Part shown: positions 21,336-32,870 of the stretch, piece after piece
Position numbering within the stretch: position 1 is the first letter of the stretch
Layout of the letters: each line of letters opens with the position of its first letter
Source: Mortierella alpina
Taxonomy: Eukaryota; Mortierellomycota; Mortierellomycetes; Mortierellales; Mortierellaceae
DNA: 64,000 bases
Direction of reading: 5' to 3'
Assembly: GCA_029449245.1 (NCBI GenBank)
Contig: JANATF010000011.1
Location: forward strand, 806,001-870,000
The notes under the pieces: generated by a model
Databases searched by the model: none
What the model was told of the DNA's origin: nothing
The model's input: only the letters and a program-made list of their open reading frames with translations
Program-made: the position numbers and the translations under genes

Positions 21336-23032
21336 CTATGATCGCACAGGGACCTCGTAGAGCACATCTGCTCGGACAATGTACTTGGCGCCTTTCAAGA
21401 CAGGAGAACCTTCGTGCAACAGGCTGCCTGCGGTCTCGCCATGAGGGAAGCACAGGACACTGCCCGTTCTCGGAGAGGCTGCCCTGGCGTCCAGAAATCC
21501 GACGTCAGCCGAAGGAGTGAAGAATGTCGTTCCACCACCTTCAAACTCGTCATTGAGATACACCAAAAATGTGAGTCGTGACCATCTCTTGCCTCCATAG
21601 GCATCGTAGAGATACTCGCCGGTCACAGGATCGAGCCCACTCCCAGGCCACTGTCCGTCCACATGGATGCGGTAGATAGCGCCGGGCACGTACCTATACA
21701 CACGCCATCTGGAGTTAATGCCAACCGCACCATGTCCATCGCCGCTGGTCTCAGGGAAGTGGGACTTGCATCGATCAAAGATATGACCCAGCAGTTGGTC
21801 ATCTGCCATCCAGAAAAAGTTGTGCGCCAAAACAGAGATAGACTCGGACGCCGTTCCGACAATGGGCACGTCTGGTGTAAACCCGACGGCCTCAGCAGCA
21901 GAGATCATCTGCAAACACTCCTCTCGAGTCAATACATCCTTTAGCAAGAATGCGCCTGGGACATGAGGCATGTCAATGCGCTCGACGGGCGGCTGAGAGA
22001 GGATATTATCTTGATAGCTCAAGCGGATGGTGCCAGGCTTGGAGAGGTAGAGCGTGAAATCGTGCAGATTGGGCGTCCGGCGGAGGGGGCCTTTTTGGTG
22101 AGACACTATCCTGAACAAACTCCTGTATCTCTCGGCATCTTCCTCGGCTATATGATAGAACAAGGGGGGTTATTTTTCAACCATCTGCCGGCAACGCTGT
22201 TTTTCGACTACAGGCGATGCGACATTTCAATAACAAACGGATGATACGCCCAAACACACTTACTGAAGAGCGTCTTGGCTAAAGCAGCCTCATACTTGGG
22301 AGTATTATCCTCGATTCTAGGAAAAGCCTGCCACATAGGATGTGTCCTTACCGGGTGGGCCTCCTCGCCCTCAGTCAGGTCCTTCTTGGGGACCATCAAA
22401 GGATCGACAGTCCGGAGCATCGAGTCCAGAACTCGAAGGACAACAGGGTCACCAAAGGCCCCGCTCTTGGCAGATGCGGCATCACAATCCCGGACCCATC
22501 TCTGCAGGGCCCCGAGCTTGGGCACCTGCTTTCGAGTCCGCATCTCCTCCAATGCTGACATGGCGTCGTTCCAACGGCCATCCACTAGAGCATCAGAAAT
22601 TCGGCCGATAGGGGTTTGTCCTAGAGTGCGCAATGAAATCAACAACGATGAGAACAGTCGTCCATAAAAGGCTCGCCTCTCAGTCTAAAGGATTGACATT
22701 AATACAAAAGCTATCCAAAGCTGGTTTGGCGTACCCATGCCGGTCGTGGCCGTGGCAGTGTGCTGGAGCTGATGGACAACGGCACGCAGTGCCTTGCAGG
22801 CCTTTGAGCGGAAGACGTCGACATGCTGCTCCAGTGCGAGCAAGGTTTTGAGTGTCGTGGCCATGTCCTCCTCCGAGACAACTCCGCCAAAGGTCTTTGT
22901 GTGAGGCAGCCCAGCGTTCTCTGTGTCCTCCATGTTGTTCTCTTGGTCAGCTTTGCGGTGCGACCCGACGTCTACAGCGGTGACCTCGGCCAAGAGACGT
23001 CTGCGCTTTCGTTCCTTGCCAGCCTTTCCCAT
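21336..23032 (-). CDS. 2-oxoglutarate/Fe(II)-dependent prolyl-4-hydroxylase-like oxygenase
   Basis: Minus-strand exons are 23032 to about 22733, about 22670-22264, and 22147-21336. The second intron (22263-22148) is clean GT-AG. The first joint is less sure, because the best in-frame acceptor is a GAG near 22671. The C-terminal part is a P4Hc-type fold: YRIHVDGQWPG supplies the HxD iron ligands, and GSLLHEGSPVLKGAKYIVRA supplies the distal His and the basic residue for 2-oxoglutarate. The first ~200 residues begin MGKAGKERKRRR, a basic nuclear-type start, followed by helical sequence I do not recognise. The substrate is unknown. The start codon choice at 23032 is by context; an in-frame upstream extension reads like leader sequence. 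Confidence 0.82.
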
Positions 23033-23456
23033 TGCGTGTGCGGGCTGTGGGGTGGTGGGTGCCGGTTGAAGAGACGATGAAGCAAGAGGAAGCGGTGCTG
23101 GCGGAGCGATTTGGTGTGTGCTGCAGAGACGAGAGAAGAGCAATGCCCAGCGGTCGAGCAAGAGAAGAAGAGAAGGAGCCCAGGAGAACCTGGGCGTGTG
23201 AGCGTCTTTATGTCTTTTTTTCAGCACCCACGATAAACAACAGTCACTAAGGAGTGCGAGCTAAGTTGGTGCATTCTCACCTGAAATGCACAACCAACCT
23301 GCTGCTCTCCAACACGCTCGACACTGGACAGGAGACTCACAGCGTCCATAAGACACGGCCCCACAGCCTCCTGCCTCTCTCTCTGTCTCGTTCTTGTCAG
23401 AAGTGCTCATCTGCCCGTAACGCCGCAGGAACCAGATTTCTCAATCCTCCAGCACA
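23033..23456. promoter_or_regulatory. Divergent promoter region (2OG oxygenase / TFIIIC subunit)
   Basis: The 424 bases between two head-to-head starts include CT-rich tracts (23373-23400) before the TFIIIC gene and GA-rich sequence (23135-23190) before the oxygenase. No TATA box is evident. Confidence 0.4.
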
Positions 23457-26400
23457 ATGTCGCCGCGACCTGTGCGCACCGTCGCGAAGAAGTCAAAGGC
23501 AGGCAAGACTATCAAGCGCGAGTTACAGAGCGATGATGACTTTAGAGAAGACCAAGATGGCCCGGCAGCAGGGCTTGACGAAAATGATGAATCGGACGAG
23601 TACGTGGCTGGCTCCGATGCTAACGGCGGAAGCGGCGACGGCGACGACGACGAAGGCGATATGGACATGGACGTGGACATGGACGGAGACGACGACAATG
23701 ACAACGACGAGCGTAAGCTAAAGCCCATGCCTACAAAGACCCGACGGCGGCGTCCTGCGGTCAAGACATACTCAGTGTCCTTGGACGAGATGAACAAGCT
23801 ACTCACGACTCATGACGACACAACAACATCCATCGCTGCTGAAGTCGCCGAATTTCCAGCAGGGTCAGTCGTGAATACCGAGGGGTTGATATGGAAACCC
23901 ATCGTTCGCCAGAGCAAGGCTGTCCCGGCGACTGCTCCTAAACGCGTAAATCGACCCCCTGCAAAAAAGACTGTATCCAAGAAAGGCTTTATGCACGACT
24001 CAGAGATGATACCCGACGTCTGGAAACTGTCATACCAAGCGCCGACTTCCAAGGAGCTGCGATATGTGAGCATGCAGGAGCAAGCTCTGAGAGACACCGT
24101 CTACCCCAATATTAGCTCTTCCCAGAAAGACTTTCGAGTTGTCAAGTGAGTTGAAAAGCACCTGGTATTTGTGAGGTGATTGTTCACTGACGGCATGAAC
24201 TAATGCTGACTCTTCTCGTATCTTATTTTTCAGTGATCCTGCGGAACTGGAGGAATATCTGCCTGTCATGGCAACATCCACTATACATGCACGTGAAGGA
24301 CAGTTCGATATGCCGACCCTGACCGCCCACTATCTGGAAACGACAACAAGTACGCAGCGCTAAGCCGTGCACCCGCGCAGTGTTATATGGTGTTCTGAGT
24401 GTGGGTGGTGCATCGTCTTATAGACTCTTGTATTATTGCTCATAGAAACCGGCGTCAACGATGGATACATATTCAACACGGGATTTTCTGTTTGGGCGCT
24501 GGATTGGTGCCCGTTACCAAGCTATGAAGATGCTCCAGACAGGAACATGAGCTACATAGCCATCGGAGGACTGCCAGATACAGCCGAGAACTGTATTGAT
24601 CGCGATCAACTCTATCCGCTCGGAAAACAGGATGCGCATCCCAATATTATACAGATTTGGAGCATGAACTGTAACACAAATGAACAGGGAGAGCTCCGGG
24701 ACGACCCTAAAGCCTATCTTGCACTGTGCATTCTTCATTCTTATGGCGCTGTCTTTGATATGAAGTGGTGCCCCACAGGAAGTTTTAAGGAGGCGGTAAG
24801 AGATGAAACTCATGTGCAGCCGCCAGTTGAACAGGATTTGCATCACTAAAGCTACAGACCATTCAGACTGACCCACGTGAATCCACCATCCTAGGATTCT
24901 GCACCCGATAGACTTGACCGATTGGGCATTCTTGCGGCGACATTCAGCGATGGAACCATCCGGATATTTAGCGTGCCCGAGCCAGGCAGCTTAAGGGACA
25001 AGCTTGGACAGTCAAATTCAGCAGACGACACTCCAGAACCAGTTTACAGTAAGGCGCCCATCAAATTACGATAGTTATGAACTGTACAGTGATTGCGTTA
25101 TAGTTATTTCATTACCAACATTGTGGATAACTTCTCGCTTAATAGTCGAATATCCAGAACCGTATGCAACGATGCGCATGGGTGATGTCTGCTTCATGTC
25201 CGTCAGCTGGGGAACTTCAGAACGACTGGCCGCTGGAGCGACGAACGGCACTGTTCCAATTTGGGATATGAAGTCCATCCTCAACCAGTCAAAAGAAACG
25301 TTAGCGGAGAAGGAATCAGGTATTTAATCATCGGTCATTGCCTTGCGTGGGATTCGACGCTAGATCGCGAAGGTGAGTGTGTGTTGTACTTACACCCTCA
25401 CATCTTATATGGTCAATTATAACAGAGTATTTGGACCCTGTGTACCTTCCCCAGGTACACGACGTCAGTGTTCGGAGTGTAGATTGGTTCAGGAACGAGG
25501 ACTCAAAGATTGTACCCTGGATAGTAGTGTCATCCGGGTACGATGGTCGGGTGCGATACACTGATCTACATGATATATACGGCCAGATCGACGTCAAGAC
25601 GATCCTCGGTGTACCGATGGTCACCAGCTGCGTACCTTGGGCGGAGGGCTGCGTTTACGTCGACATCGACTTCGGAGCCAAGCTGGATCAGCTTTACCTG
25701 GAGTCTCGAGGATTTAGAATGTTCAATGCGCAAGGCACCATTTGGGACCTATCCTATTCAGACTTCCAACCGTTCTTGGCCGCAGCAATGTCCGATGGCA
25801 GGGTTAAGATTTCGAACCCGACTTACAAAGCAAAACGCGGATATGTAAGTCGATGTCAATTGGACTTTTTTTTTTTGGATATTCTAACTTTAGCTTGATA
25901 AATCATAACGTATTCACCTGGATATCCTAATGTAGGGTATGGTTCAAAACCACATCTACCAGTTGCAGGAGGTCCAAGGAGAACAACACTACTCCGATAA
26001 CGATCCCAGCAGTGACGCTAATGCCGCAGCGAACTCTAGTCATGGAGCAGCGGAGGCAAATGCGGAAAAGAATGCAGTATTCCGGTACCAGGAGGGCGAA
26101 GAAAAGGAGTATATCAGCAAATCTGCAGGCTTTCTGAGCTTTTATGGTGCAAATGTCGCTATTCAAAAGGTATGATTACGTCAGCTATCGTCCTGGACTA
26201 CAGCACTGCCTTGATTTGAGGAGCTGGCACTTAACACCCACACTGCTCTTTGGGTTCAGGTTCAATGGTCCCGCTGCTACCACTCAGCAGCATGGCTTGC
26301 ATCTGGATCTGCTGGAGGGCTTGTCAAGGTTGATAACACAATGCTGCGCAAGGAGGAAGGAGGGGAAGGAAACAAAATCGCTTACAAACCGGAGCCTTAC

Positions 26401-27711
26401 GTCCTAAAGAAAAGGCTAGCAGCAGGACACGCGAACGACGGTCAGCGACCCAAGATAGGCCGACCTAAAAAGATTCGAGATCTTGAGGAGTCAGGAGGTT
26501 CAAAGACAGGCAAGAAGACTGGAGGAAAAAAAAGGAAAACTTCGTCGAAGGCCAGCCATGGCAGACTTGGCGACTCTGAAGAAGAGGAGGAGGAGGCTGT
26601 TCAGTCGGAATCAGAGGCTGCAGAGCTCGAAGGAGACGAGGCGCATGTTGCTGGCGGTGATGACGATGAATTTCAGGACCGAGGGAAGATGACCAGCAAA
26701 ACCACGATAGTGACTGAGGACCCAGCGCCAAGGCGCACTACCCGCCTACAAACCGGCAAACTCGCGCCAATTTTTATGCGAACGAGCCCGCATAATCGAT
26801 CGCAAACAACCTCAAACGAGGATGAGGATGAGGGCGACAACTATGATGATGACAACGAGTACGAGGACGAGCATAGAGATGAGGGTCAAGGAAAGTCATC
26901 CACAAGGTCCCAAATATCGCCTAGGAAGGCCCTGCCGACGGGTGACGTTGTCAAGATTACAGAACCAGCAGCACCCAAAAAAACAAGAGGTCGGCCTCGA
27001 AAATCTACAGCAGTCGTGGGAACGGATACAGCTGGGCCTTCGATTAAGAATCTGTTGTCGGTGACTAAAGCCACGCAAGGCACATCTAGCACAGTAGCTG
27101 AAGAGACAGCATCAGCATCAGCCTCAAACGCTGTGGAGGGTAATCTTGAGACGGAAGGGTTGACAGCAGGAACAGCAGGAACTCTCCCTATTGAAGACGA
27201 TATCGTCATGGAGGTCGCTGCTGAATCGACCACCTCGACATCAGGCAAGGGGAAAGCCAAGAAGTCGGCGGCAAGAGCGAGTATGAAAGCAAGAGGCAAG
27301 GCGCCCAAGAGCGATCCTCCAACCATAAAGTCTGTGGCGCCGCCGCCGCCGCCGCAACTCAACGCGGAGGCGACGATAGCGGCGGTAGCAGCGGTGGTTG
27401 CAGCCCAAGATAGGAGCCGCAGTCAATATACAGCCACTGGTGGTGCAACAGGTAGTGCCCAGGTGAATGCCGGAAAGATGGCTGGTGGAGTCGAGGACGA
27501 GACCGAGGCTGTGGCCGCAGCTGATGAGCCTCTAAACCCCACCACATCGTTGAAAGCGCCCTCTGTCACACCCAGCTCGCCGCGCAAGACACGAGGCCCG
27601 TCCACTCGGACCAAGAAGCAGTTGGACGAGATCAAGAAGCAGCATCGCTTTAGCTTGAAGGAGATGTGGGGCGACGGTGCTGGCAAGGACGGCGGGAGTG
27701 GGCTGGAGTGA
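23457..27711 (+). CDS. TFIIIC WD40 subunit (Tfc6/GTF3C2-like)
   Basis: Eight exons (23457-24145, 24234-24349, 24446-24795, 24895-25048, 25146-25319, 25426-25844, 25936-26169, 26260-27711) with fully consistent phases encode 1195 residues. The start is acidic (Asp/Met-Asp runs at residues 60-85). The middle is a WD40 propeller: SVWALDWCPLP, IIQIWSMN, GAVFDMKWCPTG, LAATFSDGTIRIFSV, LAAGATNGTVPIWDM, VRSVDWFRN, VVSSGYDGRVRYTDL, AAAMSDGRVKI and SAAWLASGSAGGLVKVD. This matches the beta-propeller subunit of the RNA polymerase III factor TFIIIC that helps bind B-box promoters. The last ~400 residues are low-complexity with AT-hook-like GRP cores (KIGRPKKIRD, KKTRGRPRKS), a long tail compared with yeast Tfc6. 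Confidence 0.88.
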
Positions 27712-28987
27712 TGCAACGTAGAGGGTCGCTATAGTTTTGCTGCTTCCAGACAAAAACCAAACACGAATAGTGTGCCAAACGACTCCATGCTGGCCGTGGT
27801 TGCCACCGTGCTCGCCGTGTGCTGCTGCTGCTGCGTGCTGCTCATCTTGTCGACTCTGACCGTGCACGTCGGGACAGCCCATTGGTCGAAGGCTCTGCGC
27901 CCCCGCCAGCTATCCCGATAGTCCAGCACAGCGACCCCTTGCGCATCCACAGTGTGCAAAGAACCAAAAGTCGAAAGGATCCGACTGCAGGGCGATATCG
28001 CGCCGCGCTTCTCCAGCTCTCTCTGTTTTTTGAATTTTGTATTTTCGTTCCTAGAGTGCCTTCATAACTATGACGCCTGGTGTGTTCGTGTGTTCTGCTC
28101 TACTCTGCTCAACCCAAAAGACCAAGAGACGACCGCTTGCGGCTCTTGGCAATGCTGTATCACCCTCCATTTCGGCCTGGCTATATATTCTTGTTTCGGG
28201 GCTCCATCAAGGAAATTTCCTTTTTGTAGCGGCAGCATCGGCAGCAGCATCAGCAGTATCAGCAGCATCTGAACCTCGACTATTACGATTTGGACTGGGA
28301 ACTTCGAGGTGCTAACGCCAAGATGACGTGCATATAGACAGGTATATGGGATGCCTGTGCACACCAGCTCCCTGTCTCCCTGTGGCGGTAGACGGGCGAG
28401 CGTAGGAGGCTGCGGTAGTCGCGACGGTCTGGAGGGAGACTGAGGTGCTTTTTTGGGGCAAAGGGGAAGGAAGCCTTGTGCCTGTGTGCCTGGGATTGGT
28501 CAAGTGTTGGCCTGGTCACACACGCACCAGCACGACAAGCATTGGCCATTTGCTGTTGCAGAGTGCAAAGGGCGACTGAATCGACTGAATCGATTGAATA
28601 AAAGTCGACGGCGAAATCGCCGTCACAGAGTGGGCAGCTGCGTGGGCCGCCAGGCCAAAGTCGACGTGGGCCCATGTGTGCGCAATATATTTAAGGAGGC
28701 CGCCTGCCGCCTCCCTTTTTTTTCTTCTCGACTTTTCTCTCTTCACCAGCCGCACCTGCTTGAAATCCTTGCCTCATATCGCCCTCTCTCTCGTTGGCTC
28801 TCTTTTCTCTGTTCTCTGTTCTCTCCGTCGCTCGCCTACTGTACATCTCAAAACAACACGACACACACACACACACACACACTCACTCACACCGACACAC
28901 ATACACTCAACCACACAGCTCAAACCCTCTGTCTCTCTCCTTCTCTCTCTCTTTCCCTCTCTCTCCCCCATACACCACATATACGCC
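27712..28987. other. Intergenic region upstream of ATG8
   Basis: No gene is seen. It includes a CAG/GCA-type run near 28233-28270, a (CA)n microsatellite at about 28859-28882, and a long CT-rich tract at 28925-28970 that is probably part of the ATG8 leader or promoter. Confidence 0.5.
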
Positions 28988-29590
28988 ATGGTTCGCTCAG
29001 CATTTCAACAGGAACATCTCTTTGGTATGCGCGCCCCATCCTCTCGTCAAGACACGCTTCAGCTTCCGCCAAGCGTTGTTTTTTCTCTTGTTTTTTGCTT
29101 GGTGCTCGGCAAACAACTAACTCTGTATCTAATCCCCCCCCCCCCCACGTCATCCACTTGTAGAGAAACGCAAGGCCGAAGCAGAGCGCATTCGCCAAAA
29201 GTACCCTGACCGCATCCCTGTAAGTGTACCACCTGATATCATGCGCCTTAGTTTGCGACAGAAAAATCGCCTAACCAGACTTGTTATTTGTGATGTCAGG
29301 TGATTTGCGAGAAGGTGGACAAGTCAGATATCGCCACCATCGACAAGAAAAAGTACCTTGTGCCTGCAGACCTCACTGTCGGCCAGTTTGTCTATGTCAT
29401 CCGCAAGCGCATCAAGCTCTCACCCGAAAAGGCTATCTTCATCTTTGTAAATGAAGTCCTCCCCCCAACAGCAGCGCTGATGTCATCCATTTACGAAGAG
29501 CACCAGGACAAGGATGGATTCCTCTATATCACATATTCCGGCGAGAACACATTCGGCTCGGAACTGGAAGTTGCAGAGGAATCAGACTAG
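28988..29590 (+). CDS. ATG8: Autophagy ubiquitin-like protein Atg8
   Basis: Exons 28988-29024, 29164-29219 and 29300-29590 give 127 residues. Recognisable blocks are [60 protein letters not shown] and [15 protein letters not shown]. The protein is cleaved by Atg4 after the Gly of ENTFG (residue 117) and joined to phosphatidylethanolamine on autophagosome membranes. Here the removable tail is ten residues ([10 protein letters not shown]), longer than the single-residue tail of yeast Atg8 and acidic. All splice sites are canonical. Confidence 0.96.
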
Positions 29591-30094
29591 ATGAATGATC
29601 CGGGACGTTTCCCCTTCGTCCGCCGTGTGAACTAGCGATTCGAGCCCTTGATACACAGGCGTTTTCAACAAACATTATCGAAGAGGATAAAGCCGTCAGC
29701 AGAATGTGAACGACACGTTTCAATACGCCCGCAGAACGGCCCAGCGGTCCTCTGCAACGCACATAGCCCCACATCCCACCATCCTTGCCCTTGTAAAACT
29801 TCATGTGTGCTCCTTCTCCTTCTCCTTAGTCTCTCGTTTTTTCTTGCTTATATGTGTATCATCACCATCCGCTCATCGCCGTTTGCTTTTGCCTGTCGTG
29901 TTGTCTGTCCGTACGGGGCGTTCGATGTCCCAAACTTTCTTTTTCTTTTTTTTTTGTGCGCTTCTCTTCCCTCACGCCCTATCTCCTTTCTGCCCCAGTG
30001 CAGCCTTCGTGTTCGCTTAAGTGCCTCCGCCCTCCCAGCTTGATATAAACAGAGAATTAGAGCTTTGTTGAATACATCATGGTCCTACTCAAAA
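29591..30094. other. 3' flank of ATG8, no gene
   Basis: About 500 bases of T/C-rich sequence with a T run at 29945-29956. Nothing resembling a protein or RNA gene is visible. Confidence 0.5.
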
Positions 30095-30740
30095 TTAAAA
30101 TGTGCAATTGCTTGTACCCAGTCTACTTTTCGATATGGTGGGAAATGGCCATCCTTGCGGGTCCTTTGCAGCAAAGTATCCTGATATTCCGATGTTTAAA
30201 GACGCATTTGCATCTCTATTGTGCATGATCCGGTTGGCGGAACTAGTTGGGTTGATACACTCGATTGTGCCGTAAACAGCTTGACTTGGATTTTCCCGGC
30301 AATGAGCCTCCTGGACCCTGCAAGACACACCGCTCGAAGCAATAGGCGCAAAGCTTGGATGTCTTGTTTTCGTCCACAGCCAGCACCGGCGTTGATTTGG
30401 CATGATGCTGCCGCCACGTTATGCGTGGCCCTGGATCGGGCTACCGACTCCTGTGCCAGCAAGGCCAATCAAGTATATGTCAAGGACTCGCCTTGATTGC
30501 TTTGGGCATACTCTCTGATGCTGAAAACGTCCTTTGCGGACCGCGTCAGCTTCAAGATGATGGCGGTTACATGCCATGCAGAATCCTTTGGGGAGAGGCG
30601 ACGGGCTTATCAGTTGGGGATGGATGGCCATGGCCGAGATGGAGTGGTTGGATGCGAGTGCTGCGGCTCCAAGCGACTGGCAGGATGATGCAGAAACGGG
30701 CGGCGGATCGGGTGGTGGGGTTGGGACTTAGACCAGGGCT
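30095..30740 (-). pseudogene. Degenerate Fanzor/TnpB-like C-terminus
   Basis: On the minus strand, bases 30390-30330 encode PVLAVDENKTSKLCAYCF, the zinc-finger lead-in of TnpB/Fanzor proteins (Glu, TS, CxxC). After a frame change, bases 30265-30185 encode GTIECINPTSSANRIM followed by HNRDANASLNIGI, the second zinc half and the RuvC-III RD motif (Asp codon complement of 30212-30214). The arrangement CxNPx(C/S) and the following WPFPTISKSR echo the intact gene at the window start (CVNPLC, then PPWPLMAYSR), so both belong to one family. The second Cys of the last pair is Ser here. Upstream sequence to ~30740 keeps no clear RuvC-I and has stops, so this is a dead fragment. Confidence 0.7.
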
Positions 30741-30817
30741 AGTACATTAGATGCGAGAGGGACATGTTAGGAAGATATGGCGCCTCTTCTATGATGCAGT
30801 GAACCTAACTATGGATC

Positions 30818-31112
30818 TGTCACGTACATGGTCCCAGGATAATCGTACTGTAGTATCCTAGACCATGCCTTGTTTCGCCTTTTAATGCGTTGTGGGCATG
30901 CGCCCCTTTTTACTAAATGCCTTGAATTATGTCCTGACCGATGACGATCGGCTCAATATTTAGTATATTTAGTCTGTTGTTCCCTCTCTCTTCTCTACCT
31001 AGTAACTTGGATATACATCCTTGATCAACCCTAAACCCTCCTGCCTTGCCACTTCACTCATCCCTGCTCCTCTGTCCTTGTGAAAGGTCATTCTGCACCC
31101 CTGTCCTAGATC
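30818..31112 (+). repeat. Diverged solo LTR, family B
   Basis: Begins TGTCACGTAC and runs parallel to the LTR at 39716-40043: shared blocks include tatcctagaccatgcctt, gccttgaattatgtcctgac, cctagtaacttggata and cttgtgaaaggtca. The right edge is blurred and no target duplication could be confirmed, so this is an older copy. Confidence 0.6.
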
Positions 31113-31495
31113 GCGGAGAGCACAACCTCATACCTGCTTCACGAGCAATACGTTGTTCCCTGGCACACAGCCTGTCGTGCGTGCGCCCTCCTCCAGATTT
31201 ATCTTGTTCGGTCCTCTCTCTTGGCTCGAGGAGAACATTCGATTCGTTGATATTGGTACCATACTTCGAGCATATCAAAGGAGGAGTGGAAGGTTTCGTC
31301 TGCTCCCTCCTGCCCCCTGCTGATAAGCCAGCAAGTACGCACAGATCTACGTGTATGACCCAGATGCACAGGCAGCCTTGTGTAAGGGTCGCATGGACGA
31401 TCTCAACACTCAAATTTGGGAGAAAGTAAATACATTGCATATTTGAGTTGGATGCATAAATCCATTGCTCGGGTAAATGTTTGTCATGACTTTCT

Positions 31496-32581
31496 TTACG
31501 AGGAAGTCATGTCTTGGCCAATCTCATCTAGCACCTCCTGCTCTCGCTCTCCTGCCTTGATAATCGACTCGATGTACTGGTCTGCCTCTTTTGTGATCGT
31601 CTCGACATCTATCCTGCTGAGGGCCAAATCACGAGCCTCCTTGTATTCGCTGTCAGCAAGCAAAACGCCATGCTCGACCTCTCTTCGCTTCCAATACTCT
31701 ACAAACTGTTTCCTCAGCAATGGATCCCTGAGCGAAGCTACGCGGGCAAGCTGAAGTGCCCTATGTCTCTGGATCATCGCCTCCTGCGCTTGGCAAAGGT
31801 CGTTTAAAATCTCAATCTCATCGCGTGGTCCAGATCCTCGCGTAGACCGCTGCAGCAATCCCATCATCACTATGGACATCATAGCCAGAGACCCGTGTCG
31901 GATCAGATGGGAACCCCGAACTCCCATGAAGAGCTCCTGTTGTTTGACCAGATTCGGCAAAGATCCAATCTCGGACCCTTTGGTAATGGCGCCGTATTCT
32001 AGCATGGCCACGACAGCTAATGCAGCTGTGCCCCAAGTCCGGTACTTGTTCAGATGAGAATTGGTGGTCGTGACCAGGCCCAGGATCACTGCCATTCCAA
32101 CATAGGAGGCCAGTGCGCCCGGAATTAGATAAAACAAGTAATCGGACCGCTCTGTGCAGTGTTCACAGTTCAGGAACGCGTCCTGACCAAACACCTCGTA
32201 TAATAGCCGGTTCTCATGGGCCTTGAAGCGTTCTCGCAACGTGTCTGGGTACTTTGCCATGAATTTGGGGTCAGCGTTGGCTCGCTCTTTCCACGACTGG
32301 TGTAAAAGAAAGTTGGGGCAGTCTGCGGCGAGCGCCAGTGTCTTGAAGATGTTGGGAGGATTGTAGAACGCAATGTAGAAGAGATGGTACAGTGCTGTGC
32401 AACCCAAGAGTGCAAACATGCAACGGTTCCAGGTCCTGATCCGTGGCGGGGTCTTTGGCTTTTGATTCTGACGCTGGAGCGGAGAAGGCGGTGGCGCCTT
32501 GGCAAAGAGGGAGCGTAGGCCACGGGCCAGGTAGGGGAATCCCAGCACGACCAGAATCTGGATGACGGACGAGTCGAACAT
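31496..32581 (-). CDS. Conserved-looking fungal multi-pass membrane protein, unknown function
   Basis: A single-exon gene of 361 residues. Hydrophobic segments are at about residues 5-20, 55-77 (CMFALLGCTALYHLFYIAFY), 148-170 (FYLIPGALASYVGMAVILGL), 182-200 and 226-245. Between the second and third is a soluble stretch with NPPNIFKTL and a CEHC pair. The C-terminal ~100 residues are helical, charged and probably cytosolic. The NPPN-containing loop resembles an uncharacterised fungal membrane protein family, but I cannot name it with certainty. It is divergent from the zinc-finger gene, with 289 bases between starts. Confidence 0.75.
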   Translation of the reverse strand: MFDSSVIQILVVLGFPYLARGLRSLFAKAPPPSPLQRQNQKPKTPPRIRTWNRCMFALLGCTALYHLFYIAFYNPPNIFKTLALAADCPNFLLHQSWKERANADPKFMAKYPDTLRERFKAHENRLLYEVFGQDAFLNCEHCTERSDYLFYLIPGALASYVGMAVILGLVTTTNSHLNKYRTWGTAALAVVAMLEYGAITKGSEIGSLPNLVKQQELFMGVRGSHLIRHGSLAMMSIVMMGLLQRSTRGSGPRDEIEILNDLCQAQEAMIQRHRALQLARVASLRDPLLRKQFVEYWKRREVEHGVLLADSEYKEARDLALSRIDVETITKEADQYIESIIKAGEREQEVLDEIGQDMTSS

Positions 32582-32870
32582 GGTGGGCTATCGCCTCGAA
32601 TGTCGTTTGCTGAAGGCGATGCGGCAGGCGGGTCACGGCGGTGTCGGATGTGTCCTTTGGACGGCAGTGCGAAGCGGTGTCCCTGGGCTGGCGGATGATG
32701 CAGAAGAAGCGCGAAGGCTGACGGCGGGGGAATGATGATGGCCGTCGAATGCGGTGGTGGCTTTAAAAAGGGGCTTCCTCTGGCTTCTGGTCTACAAAGG
32801 GGGGCACACAGGTCTCGACCCAACTTCGATCACACGCTCCCGAAGACGAGGCAGCATGCCGTGAGCACAC
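32582..32870. promoter_or_regulatory. Short divergent promoter region
   Basis: The 289 bases between the membrane-protein gene (-) and the zinc-finger gene (+). The sequence ctttaaaaagg (32761-32771) reads as a TATA-like element on the plus strand, about 100 bases before the ATG at 32871. Confidence 0.4.

Noticed and set aside
22148-22163. MFYHIAEED as the start of the 2OG oxygenase
   Set aside because: The bases are the end of an intron with a clean TAG acceptor at 22148-22150; splicing joins the upstream exon ending TLF in phase.
25364-25372. A 9-base micro-exon in the TFIIIC gene between an AG and a GTGAGT
   Set aside because: Direct joining of 25319 to 25426 uses canonical sites, keeps phase and gives a normal 106-nt intron, so the micro-exon is unnecessary.
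31054-31440. 128-codon minus-strand open frame
   Set aside because: It overlaps a diverged solo LTR and has no family resemblance; it is best explained as repeat sequence.
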